From Motiliproteus sp. (GTDB taxonomy: Bacteria > Pseudomonadota > Gammaproteobacteria > Pseudomonadales > Balneatricaceae), in the NCBI GenBank assembly GCA_026196225.1, contig JAPHRD010000095.1, forward strand, positions 1 through 54,446: 54,446 nucleotides of DNA, written 5' to 3'. Each line of letters starts with the position of its first letter. The first letter of the stretch is position 1. The notes under the pieces are model-generated. The model was not told the DNA's origin and searched no databases. It worked only from the letters and a program-made list of their open reading frames with translations. The position numbers and the translations under genes are program-made. Shown here one piece after another: positions 45,715 to 54,446 of the stretch.

Positions 45715-46122
45715 ATGCCAATCGAACGTACACTGTCCATCATCAAGCCTGATGCGGTCGCAAAAAATGTTATCGGAAAAATTTATAGCCGATTCGAATC
45801 TAATGGTTTGAAGATTGTTGAAGCAAAAATGCTGACTCTGTCCAAAGAGCTGGCAGAAGGCTTCTACGCTGAGCACAAAGGTCGTCCTTTCTTCGATGAT
45901 CTTGTGGCATTCATGACCTCTGGTCCCGTTGTTGTTCAGGCGTTGGAAGGTGAAGGCGCGATTAATAAGAACCGTGAGCTGATGGGGGCAACTAATCCTC
46001 AAGAAGCAGCTGAAGGCACTATTCGTCGTGACTTTGCTGAGTCTATTGACGCCAATGCTGTACATGGTTCCGATTCCCCAGCTTCCGCTGAGCGTGAAAT
46101 TGCTTACTTCTTTGGTGGCTGA
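45715..46122 (+). CDS. ndk: Nucleoside diphosphate kinase
   Basis: Makes NTPs and dNTPs from diphosphates through a phospho-His intermediate. The protein has [12 protein letters not shown] at the start, [18 protein letters not shown], and the catalytic His H117 in NAVHGSDSP. At 135 residues it is about six to eight residues shorter at the C terminus than most proteobacterial Ndk (141-143), ending directly after AYFFGG, which should not affect the active site. Confidence 0.98.
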   Translation: MPIERTLSIIKPDAVAKNVIGKIYSRFESNGLKIVEAKMLTLSKELAEGFYAEHKGRPFFDDLVAFMTSGPVVVQALEGEGAINKNRELMGATNPQEAAEGTIRRDFAESIDANAVHGSDSPASAEREIAYFFGG

Positions 46123-46216
46123 TTTTAGCGCTGAATAACGGTAGGAGGGGTGACTCTCCTGCTGCTCTATCCGAAAATTTATTCGGGTTAGATCTCCTGA
46201 TTTTCTGGTTTTACTC

Positions 46217-47335
46217 ATGACTTCCAGCTCTTCCAAAACGAATCTTCTCGGTTTCTCCAAAGCCAAGATGGAAGCTTTCCTTGAAAGCATTGGCGAAAAG
46301 AAATTCCGTGCGATTCAGATCGTTAAATGGATTCACCAGCAGGGAGCTGAGGACTTTGAGGTGATGACCAATCTCAGTAAGGATCTGCGGGCAAAACTCT
46401 CTGAAGTGGCAGAGATTTGTGAGCCTGAGGTGGTTTACCAGGACTATTCTGAGGACGGAACCCGCAAATGGGCGATCCGTGTTGAGGGTGGGAGTCTGGT
46501 TGAAACAGTGCTGATTCCTGAAGGAGATAGAGCTACTCTCTGTGTCTCTTCCCAGGTTGGTTGTTCGCTAGACTGCAGTTTCTGTTCCACTGGTAAGCAG
46601 GGCTTTAATCGTAACCTGTCAGCTGCCGAAGTGATTGGTCAGCTGCGAGTTGCGATCAAGTCTTTCGGGCCTATTGATCCCAAAGCCCCGCGTCGAGTCA
46701 CTAATGTGGTGATGATGGGTATGGGTGAGCCACTGATGAATTTTGATGCCGTCGTTGACGCTATGTCGTTAATGATGGAAGACAACGCTTATGGCTTGTC
46801 AAAACGTAGGGTTACCCTCAGCACCGCGGGATTAGTTCCGGCCATCGATCGTCTGGGTGAGTTAACCGATGTTTCTTTGGCGCTTTCTCTACATGCGCCT
46901 AACGATCCCCTGCGTGATGAGCTGGTGCCGCTGAATAAGCGCTATCCAATTGCAGAGGTGAAAGCTGCCTGCAAGCGTTACTTGAGTCGACTGAATGACA
47001 AGCGTGTAATTACCATCGAATACACCATGATAGATGGTGTTAATGATCAGCCTGATCAAGCCCGTGAATTGGTGCGATTACTTAAGGATTTGCCCTGTAA
47101 GCTGAACCTCATTCCCTTTAATCCGTTCCCTAACTCGGGTTATCGTCGTTCTAAGAGGCAGGCGATTGATTATTTTAAGGAAATTACCAGCCGATCAGGT
47201 ATTGTTACCACTATTCGAACGACCCGTGGTGATGATATCGATGCCGCGTGCGGGCAGCTGGTCGGGCAGGTTGACGACCGTACCCGTCGCAGTCAAAAAT
47301 ATATTCCGGTGGTGCAGCAGTCCGAGTCCGAATAA
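46217..47335 (+). CDS. rlmN: Dual-specificity 23S rRNA/tRNA adenine-C2 methyltransferase
   Basis: Radical SAM enzyme that methylates C2 of A2503 in 23S rRNA and A37 in some tRNAs. The cluster-binding Cys are C116-x3-C120-x2-C123 (CSLDCSFC); a further conserved Cys lies in [10 protein letters not shown] near the C terminus (the radical-acceptor pair of the family). [12 protein letters not shown] is the SAM-binding block. Length 372 (E. coli 384). It is followed by pilF-rodZ, as in Pseudomonas. Confidence 0.98.
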   Translation: MTSSSSKTNLLGFSKAKMEAFLESIGEKKFRAIQIVKWIHQQGAEDFEVMTNLSKDLRAKLSEVAEICEPEVVYQDYSEDGTRKWAIRVEGGSLVETVLIPEGDRATLCVSSQVGCSLDCSFCSTGKQGFNRNLSAAEVIGQLRVAIKSFGPIDPKAPRRVTNVVMMGMGEPLMNFDAVVDAMSLMMEDNAYGLSKRRVTLSTAGLVPAIDRLGELTDVSLALSLHAPNDPLRDELVPLNKRYPIAEVKAACKRYLSRLNDKRVITIEYTMIDGVNDQPDQARELVRLLKDLPCKLNLIPFNPFPNSGYRRSKRQAIDYFKEITSRSGIVTTIRTTRGDDIDAACGQLVGQVDDRTRRSQKYIPVVQQSESE

Positions 47336-47370
47336 ATTAAAAGAATTAACAGGATTGGCATGGAGGGGAC

Positions 47371-48141
47371 GTGAAACAGCTAACGGTCATAATGATGCTT
47401 TGCGCATTAGTTCTGACGGGATGTCAGAGCAACAAAACTACCATCGCTCCGAAAAGGACCGATGAGGCTCGAATTGACGTGCGTATGCGATGGGCGAAAG
47501 AGCACATTCAGCTTGCCGAATACGAGGAAGCCAAGCGACCTTTGACCAGTGCTCTTGATATCGACCCAAATCATCCGAAAGTACTTAATTTGTTAGCCTT
47601 TGTGTTTCAGCAGCAAGGTGAAATTGCGCTGGCCGAAAAATACTACAAGCAGATGCTAAAAGCTGATTCCAGTTTTGCCGCTGGACAGAACAATTTTGGC
47701 GCATTCCTGATGCTTCAGCGCCGTTATCAGGAAGCCTGTGGCTATTTCGATAAAGCGTCGGCAAATCCATTATACGAAGGCCGTCCGCAGGCTCTGGAGA
47801 ATCTGGCTAGCTGCTATATGTTGTCCGGTGAAAAAGAGCGGGCCGAGGCAACTTTTCGCAATGTTTTACGTCTTAACCCCAATTCAGGAACCACAATCAT
47901 TGAGTTGGCTAATTTGATTTATCAGCGCGGAGAAAGCGGTGAGGCCTGGGCGTTGTTCAGTCGTTTTTCTGAGCTCGTGAATAGCCGAAGAATTGAGCAT
48001 TCTGCCAAGAGCCTGTGGTTGGGTGTCCAGCTATCTCGTGATGGTCAGGATCCAGGCATGGCAGCTACCTATGCATTGCTGCTGAAAAATCTTTATCCGA
48101 ATTCGCTGGAATATCAACTCTATAAGGAGTCCAAGCAGTGA
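47371..48141 (+). CDS. pilF: Type IV pilus biogenesis/stability lipoprotein PilF (PilW)
   Basis: Outer-membrane pilotin that promotes assembly of the PilQ secretin. The 256-residue precursor has a lipoprotein signal with lipobox LTGC (Cys about residue 18), then six TPR units (for example AEYEEAKRPLTSALDIDPNHP and IALAEKYYKQMLKADSSF). The start is GTG with GGAGGGG upstream. Presence suggests a type IV pilus encoded elsewhere. It overlaps rodZ by four bases. Confidence 0.93.
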   Translation: MKQLTVIMMLCALVLTGCQSNKTTIAPKRTDEARIDVRMRWAKEHIQLAEYEEAKRPLTSALDIDPNHPKVLNLLAFVFQQQGEIALAEKYYKQMLKADSSFAAGQNNFGAFLMLQRRYQEACGYFDKASANPLYEGRPQALENLASCYMLSGEKERAEATFRNVLRLNPNSGTTIIELANLIYQRGESGEAWALFSRFSELVNSRRIEHSAKSLWLGVQLSRDGQDPGMAATYALLLKNLYPNSLEYQLYKESKQ

Positions 48142-49337
48142 CCGATGCGATTGAGCGTTCCTCTGACGTTCCCGTTGATGAAGTGGTCGCAACCGGGGAG
48201 CGTCTTAAACAGGCGCGCGAGGTAAAGGGTGTATCTGTAGAGGATGCTGCTGCCCGTCTCAATATTTCCGCAAAATACATTGCCGCCCTTGAGGCTGCGG
48301 ATATGCAAGCGTTGCCAGGCTTGCCTTTTGTACGTGGATATATTCGCTCCTACAGCCGTTATTTGAACTTGCCTGGCGATGAGTTGATTGCCAGCTTTAA
48401 TCACGAAATGGGTGTGGTTGATGCGCAGAAGGTGACTACCATTAATAAGGTGGGTAGTCAGGTAAAACTTAGCGATACGCCTATCCGTCTGTCAGTCTAC
48501 CTGTTCTTCCTGGCGGTAGTGGGTATCAGTATCTGGTGGTGGCAGACGCAGTCAGGTCATTCAATACAAGATCTGATCAATTTTGACACTACAGCGGTCT
48601 TTCAGGAGCCGCTGTCAGAAGAGGTGAAAGATTCTGAAGAGTCTACGGATGAAGATCAGGCCATCGCCGATCCTACCGATATACAAACCCGATTGGCTGC
48701 GCGCCAGCAGCAGTTGATGGAACAGTCGGAACAAATTGAAGCTGAGAATAACGCACTGACCTCGCAACAAGATAAGCCTCCTGTAGTGACAGAAGAGGCC
48801 GAGGAGCCAAACTACCTTACGGCAGCAGAAATTGAGCGTCTGAGTCGACAGCTGGAACAGAGTGCTACAGACGTGCAGGCTGGATTTACAGAACAGGCTG
48901 GATCTACAGAAATCGATGCTCAGTCAGCTCCTGGCAGTGTTGAAGCTGAAGTTGAATCCACAGTGGCAATGGCAACGAAAAGTGCTGCTGAAACTGAGTC
49001 GCAACCGGATGGCGCAGTGCCAGCCAATGATGCCGCAAGTGCCGAAAGTAATTCCCGAGAGGCTGCACCTGAAGCAGTGGTTGTCGCCGAGAAGCCAAAA
49101 GGCCTGCTGGTTATGCGCTTCGTGAGTGAATGCTGGATCAGTATTCGAGATGGCAGTGGAAAGTTGGTCTTTGCGAATACCAAGCGTGCTGGCGACAGTT
49201 TGGAGCTGACATTGGAAGCGCCTGCCAACCTATTGGTGGGGCGTGTCTCTGCGGTTTCTGAAGCCTCTTTCAATGATCAATCTCTTGATCTACAGACCAG
49301 CGCCAAGAAGGATGTTGCCCGACTGGTGTTGCAGTAA
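48138..49337 (+). CDS. rodZ: Cytoskeletal protein RodZ
   Basis: Bitopic membrane protein that ties MreB to the cell-wall elongation machinery. Residues about 20-90 are a Cro-type helix-turn-helix domain (GERLKQAREVKGVSVEDAAA), about 118-138 a membrane helix (LSVYLFFLAVVGISIWWW), then a long acidic, Gln/Glu/Ala-rich low-complexity linker (about 150-310), and a C-terminal DUF4115 beta domain (RFVSECWISIRDGSGKLVF). The start is GTG overlapping pilF. ispG, which normally follows rodZ, is missing; hisS is next. Confidence 0.95.
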   Translation: MTDAIERSSDVPVDEVVATGERLKQAREVKGVSVEDAAARLNISAKYIAALEAADMQALPGLPFVRGYIRSYSRYLNLPGDELIASFNHEMGVVDAQKVTTINKVGSQVKLSDTPIRLSVYLFFLAVVGISIWWWQTQSGHSIQDLINFDTTAVFQEPLSEEVKDSEESTDEDQAIADPTDIQTRLAARQQQLMEQSEQIEAENNALTSQQDKPPVVTEEAEEPNYLTAAEIERLSRQLEQSATDVQAGFTEQAGSTEIDAQSAPGSVEAEVESTVAMATKSAAETESQPDGAVPANDAASAESNSREAAPEAVVVAEKPKGLLVMRFVSECWISIRDGSGKLVFANTKRAGDSLELTLEAPANLLVGRVSAVSEASFNDQSLDLQTSAKKDVARLVLQ

Positions 49338-49379
49338 ATATCTACACCCATAAGTTAGTTCAAGTTTAGGAAAGTTACA

Positions 49380-50645
49380 TTGGCAAAAATTAAAGCCATT
49401 CGCGGTATGAATGACATCCTCCCAACTCAGACGCCTGCATGGCGTTATCTGGAGGCTACAGTCGAGAAGGTATTGGGTCAGTACGCCTATAGCGAGATCC
49501 GACTACCTATCGTCGAGAAAACTGAGTTGTTCAAACGCTCCATCGGTGAAGTAACTGATATTGTCGAAAAAGAGATGTATACCTTCAACGACCGCAATGA
49601 TGAAAGTCTGACTCTGCGACCAGAAGGGACTGCTGGCTGTGTCAGAGCTGGCGAAGAACATGGTCTTCTTTTCAACCAGGCGCAGCGCCTTTGGTACAAG
49701 GGGCCGATGTTCCGTTATGAAAAACCGCAAAAGGGTCGCTACCGCCAGTTTCATCAAATCGGAGTAGAAACTTTTGGCATGGCTAGTGCGGATATCGATG
49801 CCGAAGTGATCATGATCTCGGCCCGTCTTTGGAAAGAGCTGGGGATGTTAGATGACGTTACCCTGCAGCTGAATTCTCTGGGAAGTAACGAAGCCCGGGC
49901 TGAATACCGCAGTGCTTTGGTTGATTATCTTAGCAAGCACCTGGACAAGCTCGACGATGACTCGCGCCGCCGTCTTGATTCTAATCCGCTGCGGGTGTTG
50001 GATTCTAAAGACGAATCGACTCAGTCAGTATTAGCTGATGCGCCTGTGCTCAGTGATTACCTGGATGACGAATCAAAGCAGCATTTCTCCGAGTTGTGTC
50101 AGATATTGGATCAAGCGGGTATTGCCTATGAGGTGAATCCGCGATTGGTTCGAGGCTTGGATTATTATTGCAAGACTGTTTTTGAGTGGGTTACCGATAG
50201 TCTGGGGGCGCAGGGAACTGTGTGTGCCGGCGGGCGTTATGATGGTTTGGTGAAGCAGTTGGGTGGTCGTCCCACTCCTGCTGTTGGTTTTGCCATGGGC
50301 GTCGAGCGCTTGGTGTTGATGCTCGAAACCTTGGAGCTAATACCGGAGCAGCTTAAAACGCCTTTGGATCTCTATATCGCTGCAGAGCGTAAGGGGTTGC
50401 AGGCCGATGTAATTGCTTTGGCTGAAAAGCTGCGTCAGATTTCCCCGGGATTACGGGTAATGTCCCATTGCGGTGGGTTAAAGAATATCAACAATAAGGC
50501 GCGCCAGACCGGGGCGCCATGGATTGTGTTGGTGAGCAAACGAGATGATGAATTGGTTGCTACTTTTTGGGATCAGGAAGAGCCTTATAAAGATTTATCA
50601 GAGGCTCAGTTGCTTGAGACTGTTGGTGGTCGTCTGAATGGTTAG
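49380..50645 (+). CDS. hisS: Histidyl-tRNA synthetase
   Basis: Class II aminoacyl-tRNA synthetase of 421 residues. Motif 1 is around the N-terminal third, motif 2 is [16 protein letters not shown], the His-specific signature is [14 protein letters not shown], and motif 3 is [10 protein letters not shown]. The C-terminal anticodon domain starts near residue 325. The start is TTG, with AGGAAA upstream; the N terminus ([15 protein letters not shown]) agrees with the family and no better start exists. Confidence 0.98.
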   Translation: MAKIKAIRGMNDILPTQTPAWRYLEATVEKVLGQYAYSEIRLPIVEKTELFKRSIGEVTDIVEKEMYTFNDRNDESLTLRPEGTAGCVRAGEEHGLLFNQAQRLWYKGPMFRYEKPQKGRYRQFHQIGVETFGMASADIDAEVIMISARLWKELGMLDDVTLQLNSLGSNEARAEYRSALVDYLSKHLDKLDDDSRRRLDSNPLRVLDSKDESTQSVLADAPVLSDYLDDESKQHFSELCQILDQAGIAYEVNPRLVRGLDYYCKTVFEWVTDSLGAQGTVCAGGRYDGLVKQLGGRPTPAVGFAMGVERLVLMLETLELIPEQLKTPLDLYIAAERKGLQADVIALAEKLRQISPGLRVMSHCGGLKNINNKARQTGAPWIVLVSKRDDELVATFWDQEEPYKDLSEAQLLETVGGRLNG

Positions 50646-50749
50646 TCAGATCCCATAGCGATTAACTGTCGGGTCTGATATGTTCCACAAATTGTGAGTT
50701 TTGCTGCCGAGAATTTAGGCAGCAGTTAAAAGAGTAATAGGAGTCAGCT

Positions 50750-51403
50750 GTGGCTGAGATGCGTACCGAAGAAGAACAGATTGATGCGATTAAATCCTGG
50801 TGGAAAGAGAATGGTAAATCCACGGTATTAGGGATTGTTGTGGCACTGGCAATCGTGCTTGGTTGGCGGGGGTGGCAAGATCATCAGCGCAACACTTCCG
50901 AGATGGCATCAGCTGAGTATCAGAATCTTCTTTCTACCGCGGCTGTGCAACCCGGTGAGCAGTTGAGCGATGAAAAACGTAAAACCGCAGAGCATCTGGC
51001 AGCCCAGATCAAACAAAATTATGAAGGGCTCGCCTACGGTCGATATGCCGCTTTATGGTTAGCGAAGAGTGCAGTAGAGCAGGGCGATCTTGCCAAAGCT
51101 CAAACCGAACTGGAATGGGTTAAGACGATTAGTGAGGATAAGTCTCTGGCTCAAGTCGCCCAGCTGCGTTTGGCTCGAGTATTGTTGGCTCAGGATAAGG
51201 CCGATCAGGCGTTGGCAGAACTGCAAGGCGCACCGGTAGAGGGTTTTCAAGCTAGTTTTTACGAAGTTCAAGGTGACGTTTATTTAGCGCTTGGACGTGA
51301 CAGCGATGCCCGTACTGCCTACCAAAAAGCCAAAGCGGCACCTAAGGGAGACCAACGCCCTATTCTCGCGATAAAGCTGGATGATCTGGCAGAGGGTAAG
51401 TGA
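50750..51403 (+). CDS. yfgM: YfgM family SecYEG-associated periplasmic TPR protein
   Basis: Inner-membrane protein of 217 residues: cytoplasmic N-terminal EEQIDAIKSWWKENGK, a single membrane helix (STVLGIVVALAIVLGWRGW, about 24-42), and a periplasmic TPR-like domain. In E. coli YfgM associates with the translocon and PpiD. The start is GTG, eight bases after AGGAG. It lies between hisS and bamB as in most gammaproteobacteria. Confidence 0.95.
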   Translation: MAEMRTEEEQIDAIKSWWKENGKSTVLGIVVALAIVLGWRGWQDHQRNTSEMASAEYQNLLSTAAVQPGEQLSDEKRKTAEHLAAQIKQNYEGLAYGRYAALWLAKSAVEQGDLAKAQTELEWVKTISEDKSLAQVAQLRLARVLLAQDKADQALAELQGAPVEGFQASFYEVQGDVYLALGRDSDARTAYQKAKAAPKGDQRPILAIKLDDLAEGK

Positions 51404-52551
51404 TGAGCATTCTGCGTAAGCTGAGTTTGTTGCTGTGCGCGCTGGCAATGGCGGGTTGTAGCTGGTGGGGTGGCGATGAGGAGATCGAGCCTGCTGAGTT
51501 GACCAGTATTACGCCGGAAATCGAGATCAAGAGTCTGTGGTCAGCAAAAATTGGCGATGGTCTTGGCGATAAGTTTCACGAGTTTCGCCCGGCCATTCTG
51601 TCGGACCGAATCTATGTCTGTGATGTCGAAGGGACAATCGAGGCGCTGGATCGTAATAGCGGAAAAGTAATCTGGAGTATCGACATTGAAGTGCCCTTGA
51701 GCAGTGGCGTCGGTGTTGGTGATGGCAAAGTGTTGGTGACCACTCAGGATGGTCGTTTGCTTGCATTTAAAGCGCTTGATGGCGAGCCGTTGTGGACCGC
51801 TGTGCTCAGTAGTGAGTCAGTAGCCCCTCCTCAGGTAAATGCTAAAATTGTGTTGGTCCAGACTATTAACGGTCGGTTGACCGGTTATTCTCCCAAGAAT
51901 GGTGAGCAGCTGTGGATCTATAACGCTCAGATCCCTTCGTTGAGTTTGCGCGGCACCAGTACTCCGATACTAATTAATGATATTGCCTTTGCCGGCTTTT
52001 CTAATGGTAAGGTCGTCGCGCTCAATAGTGTCAGTGGCGAGGTTGCCTGGGAAGCGCGGGTGGCTTTGGCTGAAGGTAAGACTGAGCTGGAAAGGATGAT
52101 CGACGTCGATGGTGAGTTATTGCTCTCCGGTGGGCAGCTATATGTGAGTAGCTATCAGGGACGTTTAGTCGCTATTGAGGCCAGTAACGGTCGTGTCCGC
52201 TGGAATAAGCCTTTATCCAGTTTCCAGGGAGTGACAGGAAATCTCTCACAGCTGTTTGCCAGTGATGATGAAGGCAATGTACGAGCCTTTGAGAAAACTA
52301 ATGGTCTCGAATATTGGAAGCAAGACGGACTGTTTTATCGTCAATCAACAGCTCCTGCAATGATTAGCAATACTGTCGCGGTAGCGGATTTCAAAGGTTA
52401 CGTTCACTTCCTATCGCCCCAAGATGGTCGCTTTATAGGTCGTGAACAGGTGGATTCTTCTGGAGTCCGCGGACCGATGTTGGTGGCAGAGGATGTGCTC
52501 TACGTCTATGGTAATAGCGGACGACTAACGGCACTGACGCTGGTAAAGTAA
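51403..52551 (+). CDS. bamB: Outer membrane protein assembly factor BamB
   Basis: Outer-membrane lipoprotein of the BAM complex. The 382-residue precursor has a signal with lipobox MAGC (Cys about residue 18), followed by an eight-bladed PQQ-type beta-propeller with repeats such as GTIEALDRNSGKVIWS and GRLVAIEASNGRVRWN. The ATG at 51403 overlaps the yfgM stop by one base. It ends at a strong terminator. Confidence 0.97.
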   Translation: MSILRKLSLLLCALAMAGCSWWGGDEEIEPAELTSITPEIEIKSLWSAKIGDGLGDKFHEFRPAILSDRIYVCDVEGTIEALDRNSGKVIWSIDIEVPLSSGVGVGDGKVLVTTQDGRLLAFKALDGEPLWTAVLSSESVAPPQVNAKIVLVQTINGRLTGYSPKNGEQLWIYNAQIPSLSLRGTSTPILINDIAFAGFSNGKVVALNSVSGEVAWEARVALAEGKTELERMIDVDGELLLSGGQLYVSSYQGRLVAIEASNGRVRWNKPLSSFQGVTGNLSQLFASDDEGNVRAFEKTNGLEYWKQDGLFYRQSTAPAMISNTVAVADFKGYVHFLSPQDGRFIGREQVDSSGVRGPMLVAEDVLYVYGNSGRLTALTLVK

Positions 52552-52565
52552 CTACAATTATTATG

Positions 52566-52602
52566 CGGGCGCTCAGTTAGCTGGGTGCCCGTTTCTTTTT
52601 TT
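52566..52602 (+). terminator. Rho-independent terminator after bamB
   Basis: CGGGCGC (52566-52572) pairs with GTGCCCG (52585-52591) with one G-U pair and is followed by a long T-rich run (tttcttttttt). It separates bamB from der, whose start lies about 20 bases beyond. Confidence 0.88.
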
Positions 52603-52622
52603 ATTTAAGCAGGCCGAATTTA

Positions 52623-54038
52623 ATGATTCCTGTCATCGCCCTGGTAGGGCGTCCAAACGTTGGAAAATCTACACTGTTTAATCGCTTAACGCGTTCCCGT
52701 GATGCGTTAGTGGCGGATTTTCCAGGACTCACCCGTGACCGTAAGTATGGTGACGGTAAAATCGATGAACGGGATTTTATCGTTATTGATACCGGCGGAA
52801 TCAGCGGTGACGAAGAAGGGATCGACAGTGCCATGGCCGAACAATCGCTGCTGGCCGTCGAAGAAGCTGATGCGGTGGTGTTTCTGGTGGACGGTCGTAG
52901 CGGTATCAATCCTGCTGATGAGATGATCGCTAATCACCTTCGTCGCTGCGATAAGCCCTATCATCTTGCCGTCAACAAAACAGATGGTATCGACCCTGAT
53001 GTCGCGATGGCTGATTTCTATGAGATGGGTTTGAGTCAGCCGATCCCTATTGCCGCATCTCATGGCCGTGGAGTGCGTAGTCTGATTGGCGAGGTTCTAA
53101 AAGACTTTCCCTTGCCTGAAGAGAGCGGCGAAGAGGATGAGGATACTGGTGGTATTCGAATAGCCGTTGTTGGTCGTCCTAATGTGGGCAAGTCCACCCT
53201 GGTTAACAGACTGCTAGGGGAAGATCGGGTTGTCGTTTATGACCAGCCGGGTACTACCCGTGATAGTGTCTATATTCCTTATCTCCGTCACGATAAGCCT
53301 TATACTCTAATCGATACCGCAGGTGTTAGGCGTCGTAAGAACATTAAAGAAGCGGTTGAGAAGTTCTCTATCGTTAAAACCCTGCAGGCGATTAAAGACG
53401 CTCATGTGGTGGTCACGGTGATGGATGCCCGTGAGGGGCTGACGGAGCAAGATCTACACATGCTGGGTTTTGTGCTAGATGCTGGAAGGGCTATTGTAAT
53501 TGCTGTCAATAAGTGGGATGGCATGACTGGCGAACAAAAGGATGAGGTGAAAGAGCAGATACAGCGCCGTTTGGTTTTTGCTGATTTTGCCAATATTCAC
53601 TTTATCTCAGCGCTGCACGGCTCGGGTGTTGGTAATCTCTATGAGTCTGTTGATGAGGCTCATCGATCGGCCATGACCAAGTGGTCCACCAGTAAGCTGA
53701 CAAAGTTGCTTGAGGATGTGGTGGCGGATCACCAGCCACCGATGGTTGGCAGCCATCGAATCAAGCTGCGCTATGCCCACCAGGGAGGGTCGAATCCTCC
53801 GTTGTTTATTGTCCACGGTAATCAGGTCAATAGATTGCCTAACTCCTATAAACGTTATCTTCAGAACAAATTTATCTCGGTATTGAAGATAAAGGGCTCT
53901 CCGGTCCGCTTTGAGTTCAAATCAGGTGATAATCCGTTTGAAGGTAAGAAGAATGTTCTTTCAAAACGTCAAATACAAAAGAAAGAACGCCTGATGAAAT
54001 TCGCTAAAAAGACCAAAAAGAAGTCTAAAAAAGGCTGA
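52623..54038 (+). CDS. der: Ribosome biogenesis GTPase Der (EngA)
   Basis: Essential GTPase with two tandem G domains acting in 50S subunit assembly. The 471-residue protein has G1 motifs GRPNVGKST at residues 8-16 and again from about 184, DTGG and DTAGVR (G3), NKTD and NKWD (G4), then a KH-like C-terminal domain and a very basic tail ([10 protein letters not shown]). An acidic linker ([12 protein letters not shown]) separates the G domains. It may be transcribed from beyond the bamB terminator. Confidence 0.98.
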   Translation: MIPVIALVGRPNVGKSTLFNRLTRSRDALVADFPGLTRDRKYGDGKIDERDFIVIDTGGISGDEEGIDSAMAEQSLLAVEEADAVVFLVDGRSGINPADEMIANHLRRCDKPYHLAVNKTDGIDPDVAMADFYEMGLSQPIPIAASHGRGVRSLIGEVLKDFPLPEESGEEDEDTGGIRIAVVGRPNVGKSTLVNRLLGEDRVVVYDQPGTTRDSVYIPYLRHDKPYTLIDTAGVRRRKNIKEAVEKFSIVKTLQAIKDAHVVVTVMDAREGLTEQDLHMLGFVLDAGRAIVIAVNKWDGMTGEQKDEVKEQIQRRLVFADFANIHFISALHGSGVGNLYESVDEAHRSAMTKWSTSKLTKLLEDVVADHQPPMVGSHRIKLRYAHQGGSNPPLFIVHGNQVNRLPNSYKRYLQNKFISVLKIKGSPVRFEFKSGDNPFEGKKNVLSKRQIQKKERLMKFAKKTKKKSKKG

Positions 54039-54117
54039 TTTTTAGTCGTGCGTATAGTGCGCTGCGGATGTCGTTTATAGGCTGTTTTGGCATTAGAAAA
54101 TAATCTTTAATATTTGC

Positions 54118-54145
54118 TTGACGCTAACAGCTCAAGCTGTAGAAT
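54118..54145 (+). promoter_or_regulatory. rRNA promoter P1
   Basis: TTGACG (54118-54123) and TAGAAT (54140-54145) are 16 bases apart. An AT-rich, UP-element-like stretch lies just upstream and a GC-rich discriminator (acgccgctc) follows the -10, typical of growth-rate controlled rRNA promoters. Confidence 0.75.
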
Positions 54146-54270
54146 ACGCCGCTCTTGTGTCGAGGCACAGGGAGGCAAAAAGACCTTAGTTTATTGTTTT
54201 AAAAGGTTTATTTGTTTTGGTGGTTTGAAAGTCTTTCTGAAAAATGTGTTACAAAGTTTTCAGAAAATGA

Positions 54271-54298
54271 TTGACAGCTACCTAGGAGGCTCTATAAT
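54271..54298 (+). promoter_or_regulatory. rRNA promoter P2
   Basis: Perfect consensus TTGACA (54271-54276) and TATAAT (54293-54298) with 16 bases between, followed by a GC-rich discriminator (acgcgcctcgg). Together with P1 this gives a tandem arrangement about 150 bases apart. Confidence 0.9.
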
Positions 54299-54322
54299 AC
54301 GCGCCTCGGTTAACGACGCGCT

Positions 54323-54393
54323 GCTCTATACAAGAGCGCCGAAACGTAACCAACGCTCTTTAACAAATCGATCAAGTAATTCGTGTGGGCACT
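54323..54393 (+). promoter_or_regulatory. rrn antitermination signals boxB, boxA, boxC
   Basis: A short hairpin GCTCT-ATACA-AGAGC (54323-54337) is in the boxB position, followed by boxA CGCTCTTTAACAA (54354-54366), almost identical to the E. coli rrn boxA, and by GTGTGGGCACT (54383-54393), which matches boxC. These recruit NusB/NusE for processive transcription of rRNA. Confidence 0.9.
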
Positions 54394-54412
54394 TATGATG
54401 ATGTTTGCAGAA

Positions 54413-54430
54413 GCACTTTTAACGAAGTGC
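54413..54430 (+). other. Small hairpin close to the 16S rRNA 5' end
   Basis: GCACTT (54413-54418) pairs with AAGTGC (54425-54430) over a six-base loop. It may be part of the RNA processing region ahead of 16S rRNA; the long RNase III stem itself would need sequence beyond the window. Confidence 0.4.
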
Positions 54431-54446
54431 GACAAAAAACATTGAA

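Larger units (their letters stand above)
54039..54446 (+). other. rrn leader: Ribosomal RNA operon promoter and leader region (no protein gene)
   Basis: This 408-base stretch after der has no credible protein gene. It contains, in order, an AT-rich upstream region (about 54091-54117), two rRNA-type promoters, boxB, boxA, boxC and a small hairpin, exactly the layout of a gammaproteobacterial rrn leader. The window ends in acattgaa, which should lie at or just before the 16S rRNA 5' end. A 94-codon reading frame across this region (54114-54398) is accidental. Confidence 0.92.

Noticed and set aside
53755-53805. tRNA-like GGGTCGAATCC string
   Set aside because: It lies inside the der coding sequence and has no matching acceptor or anticodon stem.
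54114-54398. 94-codon open reading frame at the right end
   Set aside because: It runs through the rRNA promoters and the boxB/boxA elements, has no ribosome site and no recognisable domain.
1-54446. CRISPR arrays, insertion sequences, phage genes
   Set aside because: No array of regularly spaced repeats, no transposase or integrase gene and no terminal inverted repeats with target duplications were seen.

Overview
The window looks like the chromosome of a gammaproteobacterium related to the Pseudomonas/marine Oceanospirillales-Cellvibrionales group. The evidence is gene order and gene form: ubiG-mupP-yciK divergent from gyrA, then pheA-hisC-(tyrA-aroA fusion)-cmk-rpsA-ihfB-lapA-lapB-pyrF, then ndk-rlmN-pilF-rodZ-hisS-yfgM-bamB-der, and finally the leader of a ribosomal RNA operon. 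The genus cannot be named from the sequence alone.

Region 1 (about 1-28300) is a surface polysaccharide (O-antigen type) cluster, all on the plus strand. It opens with two tandem WcaJ-type initiating sugar-phosphate transferases. Next come gmd-colC-colD, which predict GDP-L-colitose, and ddhD-ddhA-ddhB-ddhC, which predict CDP-4-keto-3,6-dideoxyglucose. These are followed by an SDR reductase and a YerE-like thiamine-diphosphate enzyme, the pair expected to build a branched 3,6-dideoxyhexose of the yersiniose type. A tightly overlapping block then holds a CgeB-like glycosyltransferase, a GT10 fucosyltransferase-family enzyme, a Wzx flippase, a GT2 and a GT4 enzyme. The last part makes acidic and amino sugars: UDP-glucose dehydrogenase, a WbpM/PglF-type UDP-HexNAc 4,6-dehydratase, a UDP-HexNAc 6-dehydrogenase, a UDP-glucuronate 4-epimerase, a GT4 enzyme, a PglC-type phosphosugar transferase and a PglE-like aminotransferase. 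No Wzy polymerase, no Wzz and no GDP-mannose supply genes (manB/manC) were recognised in the window.

Region 2 (28438-32246) is the transition to core chromosome: an H-NS family nucleoid protein at the edge of the cluster, rluB, and then the minus-strand operon ubiG-mupP-yciK.

Region 3 (32510-54038) is housekeeping: gyrA, aromatic amino acid synthesis, cmk, rpsA, ihfB, the LPS-homeostasis pair lapA-lapB, pyrF, a ComEA-like protein, a small conserved protein on the minus strand, ndk, rlmN, pilF, rodZ, hisS, yfgM, bamB and der. Compared with the usual Pseudomonas order, serC (between gyrA and pheA) and ispG (between rodZ and hisS) are absent.

Region 4 (54039-54446) has no protein gene. It carries tandem rRNA-type promoters and boxB/boxA/boxC antitermination signals, so a 16S rRNA gene should begin at or just beyond the right edge.

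The most interesting feature is that two chemically distinct C3-deoxygenation routes (GDP-based ColD and CDP-based DdhC/DdhD) sit side by side, and the CDP route continues into a branched-chain sugar pathway. This predicts an unusual glycan carrying two 3,6-dideoxyhexoses together with uronic acid and amino sugar residues.
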